NCBI RefSeq assembly: GCF_901709675.1
Contig: NC_051099.1
Span: 9,612,501-9,676,500, forward strand
Source of the DNA: Syngnathus acus
Taxonomy: Eukaryota; Chordata; Actinopteri; Syngnathiformes; Syngnathidae
Direction: 5' to 3'
DNA length: 64,000 bases
Position numbers and translations under genes: made by a program. The notes under the pieces were generated by a model. It saw nothing but the letters and a program-made list of their open reading frames with translations. It searched no databases and was not told where the DNA came from. Positions within the stretch are counted from its first letter, which is position 1; the number at the start of each line of letters is the position of its first letter. Shown here piece after piece: positions 33,370-43,300 of the stretch.

Positions 33370-34584
33370 TCATGCTGAGCTATGCGCCTTTGTATAATCC
33401 ACGGTGTGATGTAGGTTAGAGGTGAGCAGCGTCTTACCATCACTATTGAGATAACGGCCGTCCATAGTGAATAGATGTTTGCGCAGCCAGAACAGGTTGA
33501 AGTTTTCAATGAAGTTCACTTTGTGTAAGGGGCAGGCTGTGGAGAGCCATGTATTTATTCCTAGTAGTCTGTTGAAACGTTCTGAGCCCCAGTTTGTTGG
33601 TAAGGGGCCGCTGATAAAAGCTTCACTATCCAGGGAGGCTAGCATGTTCAGCAGTATGCGAAGGTCAGCTTTTAGCTTCTCTGATTCTGATCTAAGGATG
33701 ATGTTTGCTCCGATATGCACAATAATCTTGGACACATCTTTGTGGGTTTCTAGTAGCTTTGTGATACTTCCTGTTATGTCAGAGATCTTGTTCTGGGGGA
33801 AGCAGTATGTTTTGGTCTCTCTGCCAATCTTGATGTTCTCTACCGTGCGATCTCCAATGATCAATGTTGTTACTGACTGTGGGTTTGTGCTGTTTTGAGG
33901 TCTTGGGGGCCTTATGGGCCTGTTTAGTGACGGATGCCTTTTGGTCTGTTTCTCTTCGCATCTCTCTAGTCCCCCTCTCTCTCTCCTCATGTCGGCTGTT
34001 GGTGATCCAGGTATTTGTAACCTTTGAAATCTGTTAGAGAGCTTAAGGTTTAGGAGCGGCTGGGGCTTGGCTTTTTGGAACTTAGGAGCAGAGGTCTGCG
34101 CTCTCTCTGGAGCTTTTTGGAAGTTCTTCACTTCTGGTCGCGGGGGAGGCACTTCAGAGCCTCTTTTGGTGATAGTAGTTAAGTCGTTTGGTAGAACTGA
34201 GCACCGCAGGCTGGAAGCCAGGGAGGGCCAGCCTGTTGCTGAGCTAATTTCAGGCATTAGCGGAGCAGTCGTGGTTTCGGGAAACACTAATCTGCCGGGG
34301 GTAGACTTCTGCTTCGGTCCACTCTGATTCTGGTTGGCTGTGTTTACTATGACTTTTCCCTGGGCTAGCATTGGGTTAGAATTCTCCTCGATGTTTGCTC
34401 GGTCTTTTCCCTGGGTTAGCATTAGGTTAGCATTGTCTCTGATACTCTCTGTACTCACGTTAGCAGTTGCTATCTTATCATTTTGACTCGGTGGCAGTGA
34501 GGAGTCCTTTGAAAGATGAAAGATTGTTGTTTCCAGTATGGCGATCTTCTGTCGTAGATGATTACAGCAGTTTTTACTTGTCAT
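33370..34584 (-). CDS. L2-like LINE ORF1, esterase-like, open frame
   Basis: A 404-codon uninterrupted frame. The N-terminal half is hydrophilic, with TQGKDRANIEENSNP / AQGKVIVNTANQN internal repeats and a basic KRHPSLNRPIRPP stretch. The C-terminal 160 residues have the layout of the SGNH-hydrolase (esterase) domain found in CR1/L2 ORF1 proteins: TTLIIGDR, IIVHIGAN, FISGPLPTNWG, NFNLFWLRK, TMDGRYLNSDG. The expected nucleophile serine of GDS is arginine and the histidine of DG.H is tyrosine, so esterase activity is unlikely. RNA binding may remain. Confidence 0.75.
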   Translation of the reverse strand: MTSKNCCNHLRQKIAILETTIFHLSKDSSLPPSQNDKIATANVSTESIRDNANLMLTQGKDRANIEENSNPMLAQGKVIVNTANQNQSGPKQKSTPGRLVFPETTTAPLMPEISSATGWPSLASSLRCSVLPNDLTTITKRGSEVPPPRPEVKNFQKAPERAQTSAPKFQKAKPQPLLNLKLSNRFQRLQIPGSPTADMRRERGGLERCEEKQTKRHPSLNRPIRPPRPQNSTNPQSVTTLIIGDRTVENIKIGRETKTYCFPQNKISDITGSITKLLETHKDVSKIIVHIGANIILRSESEKLKADLRILLNMLASLDSEAFISGPLPTNWGSERFNRLLGINTWLSTACPLHKVNFIENFNLFWLRKHLFTMDGRYLNSDGKTLLTSNLHHTVDYTKAHSSA

Positions 34585-34984
34585 TGTGTTCGTGTCAATT
34601 TAATTGCAGTCTCCAGGTTAGGCTAAGTTTGAGCTAAGCTAGCTCCAAAAAAGAAAAAAGGCTAGCGGAAAAACACGGTCAAAGTTTCTTTTCTGATGAT
34701 TCTTTCTTTGTAGCAGTCGAATCATGTCGTAAATCCAAAGGGAGTGCCTTCTAGAAAAAGTCTTACCAAGCAAGCAAGCGATGCCTTGAATATTTCTTTT
34801 TTTTTCATTCCATTTCATTTAACCAATGAAGAGTGACTAGACCATCACCCCGAGCCATGTAGCGCTCTTTGTTGACGCTGGCAAAGCCAAAAAGGTCATC
34901 GTACTAATTACATCTCACAATACACGTCTCTGTCCTGGCTGCTTAGTATTACATTAATAGGTTGAAAATAATAAGTAAAATAGA

Positions 34985-35644
34985 TCAATCGTACTCTATT
35001 TTCGTATTGATTTTTCTTTCATACATTCCTGATAATAGTTCACTAAATGTCTCAATACATGAACCTGGACATCTGTATACACAGCTTACCAGAATGTTTT
35101 TAGATGATTCCATTTCTATTTCAACTGTAATACATTCCATGATATTATCTATTGCTTGAGACATACTTCTTACTATCTTACACTTATAATTTTTATCTAG
35201 GAATAGAGCAACTCCTCCACATCTTTTTACCTTCCTATTTAATGTATAACTCTCATACCCCTCTATGTCAATCTTTTCAGACTGATCTTCCTTTAACCAG
35301 GTTTCAGATATTGCAATTACAGTAAACAGATTATTCATATCTTTTAAACATTGTTTGATCTTAGAGATGTTTGCTTTCAAGCTCCTACTATTAAAATGTA
35401 TAATTGATATTGCTCTATTTGTTGTTACATTCTTGTTAAATTGCTCTACAGTATAGTATTTGCTGTTCCTTTGAGTGTAGTTGATGAAGAAGTTATACAC
35501 AGGATCAATATTGTTCTCTATGTCAAATCCCTTATGGTCAGTGAAGTCAAATGTTTTCAAATCAAGTTCTTCATTTTCAGTTATCAGTGCTTGTTTGTTA
35601 AACACACCAGTTGGAAAAGAAAGGCATTTGTCAGTACTGTTCAT
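34985..35644 (-). pseudogene. LINE family B endonuclease, truncated
   Basis: A 220-codon frame containing the first half of an apurinic-type endonuclease: SIIHFNSRSLKANISKIKQ, IAISETWLKED with the catalytic glutamate, RCGGVALFLD and LVSCVYRCPGS. It ends before the GD.N and SDH motifs. A related piece with those motifs lies at 6845-8010, but in another insertion. Confidence 0.85.
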
Positions 35645-35730
35645 GGTGGGTTGATAATTTCACCAGGTTTTTACATTCCATGATCTAAAGGTACCACAAC
35701 TTGAGGTTCAACAGAATGATGTACAGGTTA

Positions 35731-36977
35731 CTAGTCTCCTTCGTACCTCTTAAGTTGCTCTATGGCACTGATGCAGAAACCATGAGAACTTTCTGCTGCC
35801 CAAACAGGTTTGATGAACACCTTACAACCAGCAGTCCAAGTGGACTGTATTTTACCGCTTTTCTTAAGAGCTCTTGCTTTCTTAGCTATTTCACCATTTT
35901 TCTTGGTGAGGTGTTCATTAATGTACACGTTCGTGCCTTTTAGTTTTCTACCTTGTTTGAGCAGATTTATCTTACTTTTCCTGTTTGTAAATCGGACAAT
36001 TATAGATGGTATGACAGGCTTACCATTTGGACTCTTAGTTGGGAGAGTGTGGCATGCCTCAATATTGACAATGTCAATGGCGATGTCTTTACTCTGGAGG
36101 AAAGTTTTTACCTGCTCATCTGTTGTCTCCTCATGTTCAGGATTATCCTCTGAAGCAAGGCCTTTCACAGCCTGCTGGTAGCTCCGTGGTTTGATCCTTA
36201 AACCTGTGATGATGACATCGCTCATTCTTGAATACTGCTCCAAATTGTCTAATCTATTTTCCAGGCTGACAATTTTCTTATTTTGTTCAATGTTTGTTTG
36301 AGCTGCTTCACCTCTCCCATCAGCTCTGTAATAATGGCCTGTTGCTTCATTATGGTTTCCACATTTGAAGACATCACTTCCATTGATAACTTCAGCTCCT
36401 CCATGTCCTTCTGAAGCACTTTCATGGCCATCCCGGCTATCAATCTATACCTGATGGTAGCTCTCCTCCTGGGCTGGTGGTGTTAGCCTACTAGGCCTGG
36501 TGGTGGCTGTCCTCGTGGGGCTGATGGCGTTTGCCTACTGGGCCTGGTGGTAGCTGGCCTCCTGGTACCTGGTGTTGGCTGGGCTCCTGGGGGGATGATC
36601 GCTGGTCCGGCGCAGGTGGCTAGAGGTCCGGTGAAGGCTGCGGGTCCGGCATTGCTGGCACGCAGTCCGCCGACGGCCGCAGGTCCGGCGTTGCTGGGAC
36701 AAAGTCCGGCAACGGCCGCGGGTCCAGCGTTTCTGGCTCGAGGTCCGGCGACGGCCGCGAATCCGGCAACGCTGGAGTGGGACCCTAATGCGGCCGCGAG
36801 TCTGATGGCGCCGGGAGGAACCCCAGTGGCGGCCACGGGTCTGGAGTCACTGGAGCGAAATCCGACGCCGGCCGCGGAGCCGATGGCGCTGGAAGGCTCC
36901 GACGTTTGGTGGCTCGGCGACTTCCCGACAGGGAAGAAGCCTCGGCGTGATCGCTCCTCGACGAGATCGCTCTTCAA
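35731..36977 (-). pseudogene. LINE family B ORF1
   Basis: Reading from 36977: an alanine/glycine/proline-rich part built of about 42-45-bp minisatellite units (NAGPAAVAGL repeated), one stop at 36483-36485, then a coiled coil (LQKDMEELKLSMEVMSSN, MGEVKQLKQTLNK) to 36249. One base is missing near 36275. The frame resumes at about 36260 with MSDVIITGLRI, an RRM-like half and a basic C-terminus (EIAKKARALKKSGKIQSTW). Coiled coil plus RRM-like part resembles the RNA-binding ORF1 proteins of L1-like LINEs. One stop and one frameshift disable it. Confidence 0.75.
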
Positions 36978-37243
36978 TCAAAGTTTTTTAACAATGAAAA
37001 TAAAACGAAAAGAAAATCTTGTTGTAAGAACAATGATTTGCTGTCGAGATCCCAAGCGGGGTTCCTGCAAAGTCTGATGCGCAACGGTTACTTCCGGGTT
37101 TGAAAAGACCCAGACTTCTCATCTCTGTAACTGAGTTCCCTCTCTCTATCGTTCTCCTCGCGAGTAAACCTGTTGTGGTTGTCTTCTCCTCTTCCTTCCA
37201 GCGTGTGGTTTAATGTCTCATGGTACTTAGACCTAACAGGTAT

Positions 37244-37898
37244 ATTTCCATTTATACATATAGTTTGACATTGCAAATAGGCTTACTACAAATACAATAA
37301 ATACAACAAATACAATAAACTTAAAACTTAAATTTAAAGTTACAGTATGATAATAAACTGATTGACATATAGACCTTCTGGCGCTTTTCAAGGAGAGAAG
37401 ACAAAAGATTGCATGCCCCCACCCAGTTTATGGTTGCTTGGAGGTGTTATCGGTTCCTGGCTGAAGACGAAGGTAATTGCACCTTATTGTGACCATTTGC
37501 CTCAAGGGGAACAGAACCCACAGAGGCGTTTGTGATTAGTTAATTTGCATATTCAGGCTGTGCCTTAAAAGAGTGGATCGCAGGAGCAGGGAGAACACAC
37601 ACAAGAGGACATGATGTATGGGGAGACTTCATGACATCAGCATGAGCAGGAATAAAATCTTTATCTCACCAAAGATAGCTGTATCAGAGGCAGAGGCGAT
37701 TGCTCTAAGACTCAAAGGAAAGTGCAGCTTCTCGTATAATGTAAAAAAATGTGATCAAATATACATTGTTGTGTGTACATGTCATTGACTAAATATGTGC
37801 TGCAAGGTGCTCAACATTTGTTCAGAATCAGCTTCTTATCACTGGTAATGCGGCTTTCCTCTCTCACTCATTCTCACATCTTCACAGTGCTTTAAACA
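37244..37898. other. Unassigned DNA, promoter-like features
   Basis: No repeat or gene recognised. TTTGCATATTCA (octamer-like) at 37546 and CCTTAAAAGAG (weak TATA) at 37562 precede AATAAAATC at 37650, an arrangement like an LTR, but terminal repeats were not found. Confidence 0.35.
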
Positions 37899-37906
37899 GT
37901 GTAGAC

Positions 37907-39203
37907 CAGGGGTGGGCAAACTTTTTGACTCGCGGGCCGAACTGGGTTCTAAATTTGTACCGGAGGGCCGAACCAGGAGCAGATGGATGTAGTGTTTGTG
38001 TGAAGTAATATAAGCGACCTGTAAAGGTCATTGCATAAAAGATTTTGGCCTTTAGTAGGTAGTAAAGCATGGATACTCCAAACATGTTTTTTGAAAACAA
38101 ATGCATTTATTAACAGCATTAAAAAAAATAAAAATAATTCACTAAAAAACTGCTATCAGTGATTCTCATAAAATACGACACTGTTATTATGAATAACAGT
38201 CTCCATCACTTCAGTGCCTGCAGGTCAGATTAATGAAAGATGTTTATCTTATGAGATCACATCAAACGGCAAACATTCTGACCAAATATATCATCTTGAA
38301 GAATCGGTGAAAGCATACATCCAAATAAAGTAATCAAAACGGCAATACGGTGAGGGGTATCTGAAAATCAGAGCAGAGTTTTAACTCACAAACACCTGGT
38401 AACAGAGGTGAGGAAACGGGAAACACTTCCTTAAAGTAAGCCTTAAGAACTTTACAGGTTAAGATTAGTCGCAAACAGGTGGTGCATCAATGTCCTTGAG
38501 CATCCTGCATTGTTTGAAAATGAGAATGGTCGCTAGTTTCAATCCCTGCTATGTGTACAAATCATATTCAAAATGCATTTTTTTTACAACAAACTTGAGA
38601 GCCTCCCCTTCATTTTCAGTGGGAACAGTGTTGTTGGTCTCCCTTTTTTGCTAGTGCATCATAGTCTGGAGTAAAATTTGTTGTGGCAATTCTTAGGAGA
38701 GATCCGTTTACCTCGATCTGTGACGGGTTGATGTGGCTGAACGTCACGTCGCGTACGTCGAGCCAAATTGGCCACTCTTTTAACATTCGGCACTCACTTC
38801 TTTTCTTCGGGCCACTCATTTTAATGGAAGGATTCCAGGGGAAGGTTTGTGGGTGGCTTTAGCGTAAAACTGTATCTGAAAGCTCAGCGAGCGAATTACA
38901 AGAATGCTGTCGTCACAGCCCACGCTCTAAATTCGGGACTGATACAAATAGAGCGCGAGTGCGCCATGTCCGTACTACTGAGTACGTACGTACACGCACT
39001 TGTGAGTGTGCACCGAGCTTTCTGACACGGCTTCCGGTAGTAAATGCGCAGGCGAGCGGTTCCCCATCTACTGGGGAAACGCAGTCATTGCAGGCAAAAT
39101 GACAAAAAAAAAAGTTTAATACAATTAATTCAGGGTTGGCGGGCCGGATTAAACGGTCCCGTGGGCCGGATGTGGCCCGCGGGCCGTAGTTTGCCCACCC
39201 CTG
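37907..39203 (-). mobile_element. hAT MITE (CAGGGGTGGGCAAAC ends), 1.3 kb
   Basis: Ends CAGGGGTGGGCAAACTTTTT and AGTTTGCCCACCCCTG, 8-bp duplication GTGTAGAC at 37899-37906 and 39204-39211. On the minus strand a 67-codon frame (38819-38616) begins MSGPKKRSECRMLKEWP and ends RIATTNFTPDYDALAKKG. These resemble the start and the end of BED/hAT transposases joined by a deletion of the middle (inference from pattern). Confidence 0.93.
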
Positions 39204-39207
39204 GTGT

Positions 39208-39690
39208 AGACACTGGGTGTCCACCGAGTTCAAGAGGGAAGCAAAGAATGCAGTGAAACGAGACGAGTCATTGGATAAATGCTGGGCTTTGTCCCGCCAT
39301 CGGACGCCCAGCGTCTCCGGGGGTCTCCGGGGCAGTGGGCTGGCCTCGTTTGACCCGGACTCTCGGCGACTGCATGATGATTGGATGATCTGTCCGAGGC
39401 TGAACCACTTTTTGATTTACAGTGAAATGAGTGAATCAGCGATCTTTTGGTGTAAACATTTGTGGGAGCATTTTTTAATTTTCATTTGGTTCAGAGGTGA
39501 ACTGGAGACTTTCCTAATCTTCTTAAAGACATTTTCTTTGTTAAAAACGACTAGCGACAAATCGAGCTTCTATTTCTGCTGGGTTCTTTTTTTAGTAGCT
39601 TGTGTTTGGAGACTGACTTCTATCGCAGTGTCTGTCCCTACCAAGCAGCAGGTAAATAAATCGACATTTTATGATATAGGCCGAAATTGA
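39208..39690 (+). CDS. Unrecognised open frame cut by the hAT MITE
   Basis: An open frame reads STEFKREAKNAVKRDESLDK, then SFDPDSRRLHDDW and SESAIFWCKHLWEHFLIFI, with a hydrophobic segment FYFCWVLFLVACVW near its end, and stops at 39690. Bridging the MITE (one target duplication removed), the frame extends upstream to a TAA near 37846, passing a possible acceptor CTTCACAG at 37887. No ATG opens it. It may be an exon, or coding debris of an unrecognised element. No family recognised. Confidence 0.3.
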   Translation, partial: RHWVSTEFKREAKNAVKRDESLDKCWALSRHRTPSVSGGLRGSGLASFDPDSRRLHDDWMICPRLNHFLIYSEMSESAIFWCKHLWEHFLIFIWFRGELETFLIFLKTFSLLKTTSDKSSFYFCWVLFLVACVWRLTSIAVSVPTKQQVNKSTFYDIGRN

Positions 39691-39934
39691 GCTTCCCCTC
39701 CTTGAAAGACCAATATTTTCTCACGTTGGATTTGGTATGCCCGTGTTCCTGTGTTATGCAGCGTAGCTTGGAGTATTTAAAAAGAGTCTGTGTGTACGTG
39801 GAGCTTAATGCCCCTAGTAGGATCACCCATTACAAACAGGTCCTAGGTGAGGGACCGGACAAAGCATGACTCAAAAGACCCCTATGAAGAACACAAATCA
39901 GTTAGGGTTATGCACGTGAGATTATTAGTACATG
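39691..39934. other. Possible LINE 5' fragment
   Basis: The motif CCCCTAGTAGGATCACCCAT, then AACAGGTCCTAGGTGAGGG and CAAAAGACCCCTATGA, is one I associate with 5' regions of fish RTE-type LINEs. This is from memory and uncertain. Nothing else is seen. Confidence 0.35.
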
Positions 39935-40290
39935 TCAAGTTTATTTATATAGCCCTAAATCACAGACTCAAAGTCTCAAAGGGCTTCACATGTGCAAAAA
40001 TGTATAATTATTCTCAACATCCCCTGATCGTAACTCCCAAGAGGGCAAGGAAAAACTAAAAAACAAAACTACTGGGGAAAATGATAAACCTTGAGAAGAG
40101 ACCACAGATGGGTGGATCCCCCTTCCAGGGTGACCAGCCTGCAATGGATGCAGAGAGGTGTCAAGTTACATGGTTGTTAGGATGGTACAAGATGGTGCGT
40201 GAATGTGTATTGGATTTGGCCCAGACGAATTGGCTCAGAAGAAATTCCAAATTTCACCAGGAAATGGTGACAAAGCTTGACATGGGAGAC
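39935..40290 (+). repeat. Dispersed SINE-like repeat
   Basis: TTTATTTATATAGCCCTAAA, CTCAAAGGGCTTCACATG, CAACATCCCCTGATC and GATGCAGAGAGG occur in order. The middle (from CATCCCCTGATC to GATGCAGAGAGG) recurs inside the LINE at 59550-59709. Confidence 0.7.
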
Positions 40291-40467
40291 CTGAAGGAGG
40301 GGGCCTGTGTAAGGGTTACTTAAAAGTTAGTTCTTCAAAATTAACTATTATCAAACAGTTGGTTGAACCAGTCAACCTCCGTTGCCGTTCCACATTTCAC
40401 CAGAAGATGGTGCCAAAATTAGATTGACTTGACATAAGGGTAACCTGATGGAAACTAGTAGATACGT
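40291..40467. other. Degenerate ATTCCAAATTTCACCAG repeats
   Basis: Two copies of a segment with CC(A/G)..TTTCACCAG(A/G)A.ATGGTG at 40244 and 40390; related units occur at 45930-46100. No gene. Confidence 0.5.
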
Positions 40468-42280
40468 TACCGTAATTTTCCATGTACAATACGCCCCCGT
40501 GCATAATACGCACCCTAAAAATGGCATGTCGATGCTGGAAAAAAGCCTGTACCCATGTATAATACGCACCCAAATTTTGACTCTTACTTAAGTCCGTAAA
40601 CGTAAAATTATTTCAGAAAAAAGATCATCTTCGGGAACAACCGGATGTTATTCTGCCGATCAGTATCACTGCGCATGCGCTAGCAAACTCGATAGCGAAG
40701 AAATTTTTCGGATTTGTGTAGGGTACATTGTGACAGCAAACGAGCAGGTGATCGAGCAAGCGTCTGATACGAGAGCATTGTGTTCGTATGGAGCGTGTTT
40801 GAAGTGAACAGCAGAGAAGAAAGGAACAAGGCAAAGTGTTGTGAAATAAAATATTACCTGTAATACGCATTTAGGTAGAGAACTGAACTCTCGCTCTTTA
40901 TATAGCTGACGTGTCTTGCGCATAATAATAATAATAATAATTCATTCAATTTATATAGCGCTTTTCAATAACCCAAAGACGCTTTACAGGGAACAAAAAA
41001 AAGGGGGGGGGGGTACGTATAGGGGGGGGAGACAGTAGGATATAGTTAATAACAGGACATCGGTCAGCAGTGCGAAGAAGATGGATGGAGGAGCAGGGGG
41101 GGCGGGAGTGGAGGTTGTTGAAGTTGGCAGTACGGGAGGTGGGAGTGACGGGGGGGGGGGGGGGGGGGTTGGTAGTCCAAAAAAGAGGAGATGGATGAGC
41201 CATCGGGGAAGTGCCGGTCCAAATGTTGGACCAGATGGTGATGCCGGTCGACCTCGACTGCACCCGCTCGAACGGCAGGCCCCAACGCACCACGGCGGCA
41301 CACAGCAGAGCCACAGTTGGCGAGCCCGCAGGGAGTGGAGCCCGTCGCCCGAGAACGCCGGACGGAAGGCCAGAGAGCCAGGCCAGAGCTGCCGTAGAGT
41401 CCACAGCAAGCACAGCACAGCAGGCGGCCACAGGCTCAGAGTCAGGAGGCAGGAGGGTCCGGTGGTGGTTTTGGCCAGTTGGCTGTTGGCTAACTGGCTA
41501 ACGTAGCTGGTAGTCCGAGGGAGAGGAAACAGATAGGTGAGAGCGGAGCTGCGGGAATGCGAAGTGGACGGAAGACAACACGAGAAAAATAAAAGAAGAG
41601 ACTGGTGCACTGAAAACGGGAAAACGAAAAACAAGTAACGGACACGGTCCGGGACAGAAGCGGCAGTCAACAAGTTTGACGCCAGCGTGCTCTAACCCGG
41701 AAGACAACAGACGGTGGGGGAGGAGTTCATCCGTTCTGCGCATCTGTAATGGCGGCCTCCGTATGATATCCGGTCTGCGATGGAGATTAAAAAAGGAACA
41801 AGGCAAAGTGTTGTGAAATAAAATATTACCTGTAATACGCATTTTGTTATTTGCTGATTGAAACTGCTAATTAAACTGTGAATTGAAACTAATAGGTAGA
41901 GAACTGAACTCTCGCTCTTTATAAAGCTGACGTGTCTTGCGCATCCGTTCTGCGCATACTGTCATGGCGGCCTCCGTATGATATCCGGTCTGCGATGGAG
42001 ATTAAAAAACAAACAATATCTGACAATAACACACCATCAAGGATTGCACCATCGCATCAAACGATGTGTCGTCAATTATGAATTTTACTGACTAAGTGTG
42101 TTGGGCAGGATGGCTGAATGCGATGCGCGATTGACAACAAACAAGAAGAAAGATGATTTCAAGTTTTATTTCGAGGGAGATTTTCTTCAAAAATTGTTGT
42201 ACCCATGCATAATGCGCACCCCAGATTTTAGGACAATAAATTAGTTAAATTCTGCGCATTATGCATGAAAAATCACGGTA
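40468..42280 (+). mobile_element. M2 MITE, full length, with a retroposon inside
   Basis: Ends TACCGTAATTTTCCATGTAC and, inverted, ATGCATGAAAAATCACGGTA, both starting with TA. No transposase frame. The interior has duplicated segments (GTGAAATAAAATATTACCTG at 40840 and 41812; GATATCCGGTCTGCGATGG at 41766 and 41978) and minus-strand promoter-like modules (CTTTATATAGCTGACGT). Confidence 0.88.
40921..41722 (-). mobile_element. Retroposon with (ATT)n tail
   Basis: Minus orientation: the 3' end reads AAGCGCTATATAAATTGAAT then ATTATTATT, a tail common to several fish LINE/SINE families, preceded by AAAGCGTCTTTGGGT. The uninterrupted M2 sequence continues GTCTTGCGCATCCGTTCTG (41934), showing the insertion point. 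Two poly-G tracts (41003, 41150) lie in it. A 229-codon minus-strand frame (41673-40984) rich in proline and serine has no recognised domain. Confidence 0.65.
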
Positions 42281-42443
42281 TTATTATTATTATCTAACAA
42301 TAGATTAATTGCGTGAACAGCGGTTAGTCTCAGAACGAATCTTTTTCCGTCCCGGCTTAATTAAACTCTCGTCTCCCAATCTTAGCGCCTTAGTGTTGCA
42401 GAGGGAGAAAAGAGACTTTTTAACCCTTTAAACAGAGAGCCGG
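42281..42443. other. Target DNA left of the solo LTR
   Basis: TCCCGGCTTAATTAAAC and TAACCCTTTAAACAGAGAGCC resemble 52300-52335 (CCCCGGCTTATCTAACCCTT), a second copy without the LTR. Confidence 0.6.
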
Positions 42444-43300
42444 TGTCAGGTCTAAATACCATCAGACATTAAACCACACGCTGGAAGGAAGAGGAGAAAA
42501 GAACCAGAACAGGTTTACTCGCGAGGAGAACGATAGAGAGAGCAAACTCAGTTACAATCTCCATCAATTCTGAGTTCTCACTTCACGTGCTCCTCTATTT
42601 AATGTTTTGGTTGCCCTGGTTACAGAGGCGTTGCTACACTAAAGGGAGGGGAGATAGTGTCTGTAGCAACGCTTATTAGCTAAGGAATGTAGTGTGGTGT
42701 GAATTAGCACTTCATTGTCGGCCCGTGACCCCCGCAGACTTTGTCCTCCTTCCTCAACCAGCTGTCCTTCTCTCATGGTTGTTTGACTCGTCCTCGAGTG
42801 GGATCAGATAACTTGAATTGCCGCTTTCCTGTGGAACAATGCAACTAAACCTTGGCTAACTTTATCTACTTGGTAAATTAACACACAATAATAATAAGTA
42901 ACTTGTCCTGTCCTAAACACTTAAACATTGAGTAAATATGGGATAACTTGTATGCAACTACTTCAAACTGTATATAACACTTAACAAAGAAAAACTGTTC
43001 TGACCAACAACAATCTATGAACCAAACCTACAGTTAACTAAAAGCAATGAAGTTTCTTTGAACCAAATAAGAACATTTCGCCTATGCAAATAAGCTCTGC
43101 TCATTGTTAGTGAAGGCCTCTTGCAGGAACAAAAACACACACAGACAACATAAGGACAGGAAGGATACATATGGCTGACAGGGATCAAAAGACATCCCTG
43201 TCACTAAAGAGGAAAAACCTAGATTAAAGGAAAGTCATAAAATGTAAAGACAAGGCCTCCAGGTCTGGCAGGCCAAGGCTTCACTTAAATTATTCCAACA
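42444..43300 (-). mobile_element. Solo LTR, 857 bp, uninterrupted
   Basis: On the minus strand it begins TGTTGGAATAATTTAAGTGA and ends TATTTAGACCTGACA, with 5-bp duplication GCCGG on both sides (42439-42443 and 43301-43305). It is the reference for the interrupted LTR at 22512-37238 and the fragment at 57282. No primer-binding site or coding region adjoins it, as expected for a product of LTR-LTR recombination. Confidence 0.95.

Larger units (their letters stand above)
27676..34850 (-). mobile_element. L2-like LINE, nearly full length, with Rex1-like insertion
   Basis: Reading right to left: a 5' segment (34850-34590), ORF1 with an esterase-like domain (34584-33370), a linker with a duplicated ORF1 tail, an inserted second LINE (32803-31096), then ORF2 endonuclease and reverse transcriptase to about 27680. 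The left end lies inside LINE family B. Several frameshifts make it dead. Confidence 0.8.
26807..37117 (-). mobile_element. LINE family B, split and internally gutted
   Basis: The 3' piece is 26807-27675 (T-run = poly-A tail, then the end of reverse transcriptase) and the 5' piece is about 34890-37117 (5' UTR, ORF1, endonuclease). Both lie on the minus strand in the right order and do not overlap, and both outer borders abut pieces of the same LTR (GAGATTG at 26806; TAACTGAG at 37118). No target duplication is clear. The middle is filled by an L2-like LINE, and the reverse transcriptase core of family B is missing. Confidence 0.75.
22512..37238 (+). mobile_element. Solo LTR (about 0.86 kb) interrupted by LINEs
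   Basis: The LTR begins TGTTGGACTAATTTAAGTG at 22512 and ends ACTTAGACCTAACA at 37238, with the 5-bp target duplication GGTAT at 22507-22511 and 37239-37243. Its own pieces are 22512-23123, 26674-26806 and about 37118-37238; together they match the uninterrupted LTR at 42444-43300. No internal retroviral region remains, so it arose by LTR-LTR recombination. Everything between the pieces is later insertion. Confidence 0.93.

Noticed and set aside
36547-37077. 176-codon Ala/Gly-rich plus-strand frame
   Set aside because: Antisense of the minisatellite part of LINE family B ORF1.
41081-41506. 141-codon Gly-rich plus-strand frame
   Set aside because: Produced by poly-G tracts and GC-rich retroposon sequence; no recognised domain.
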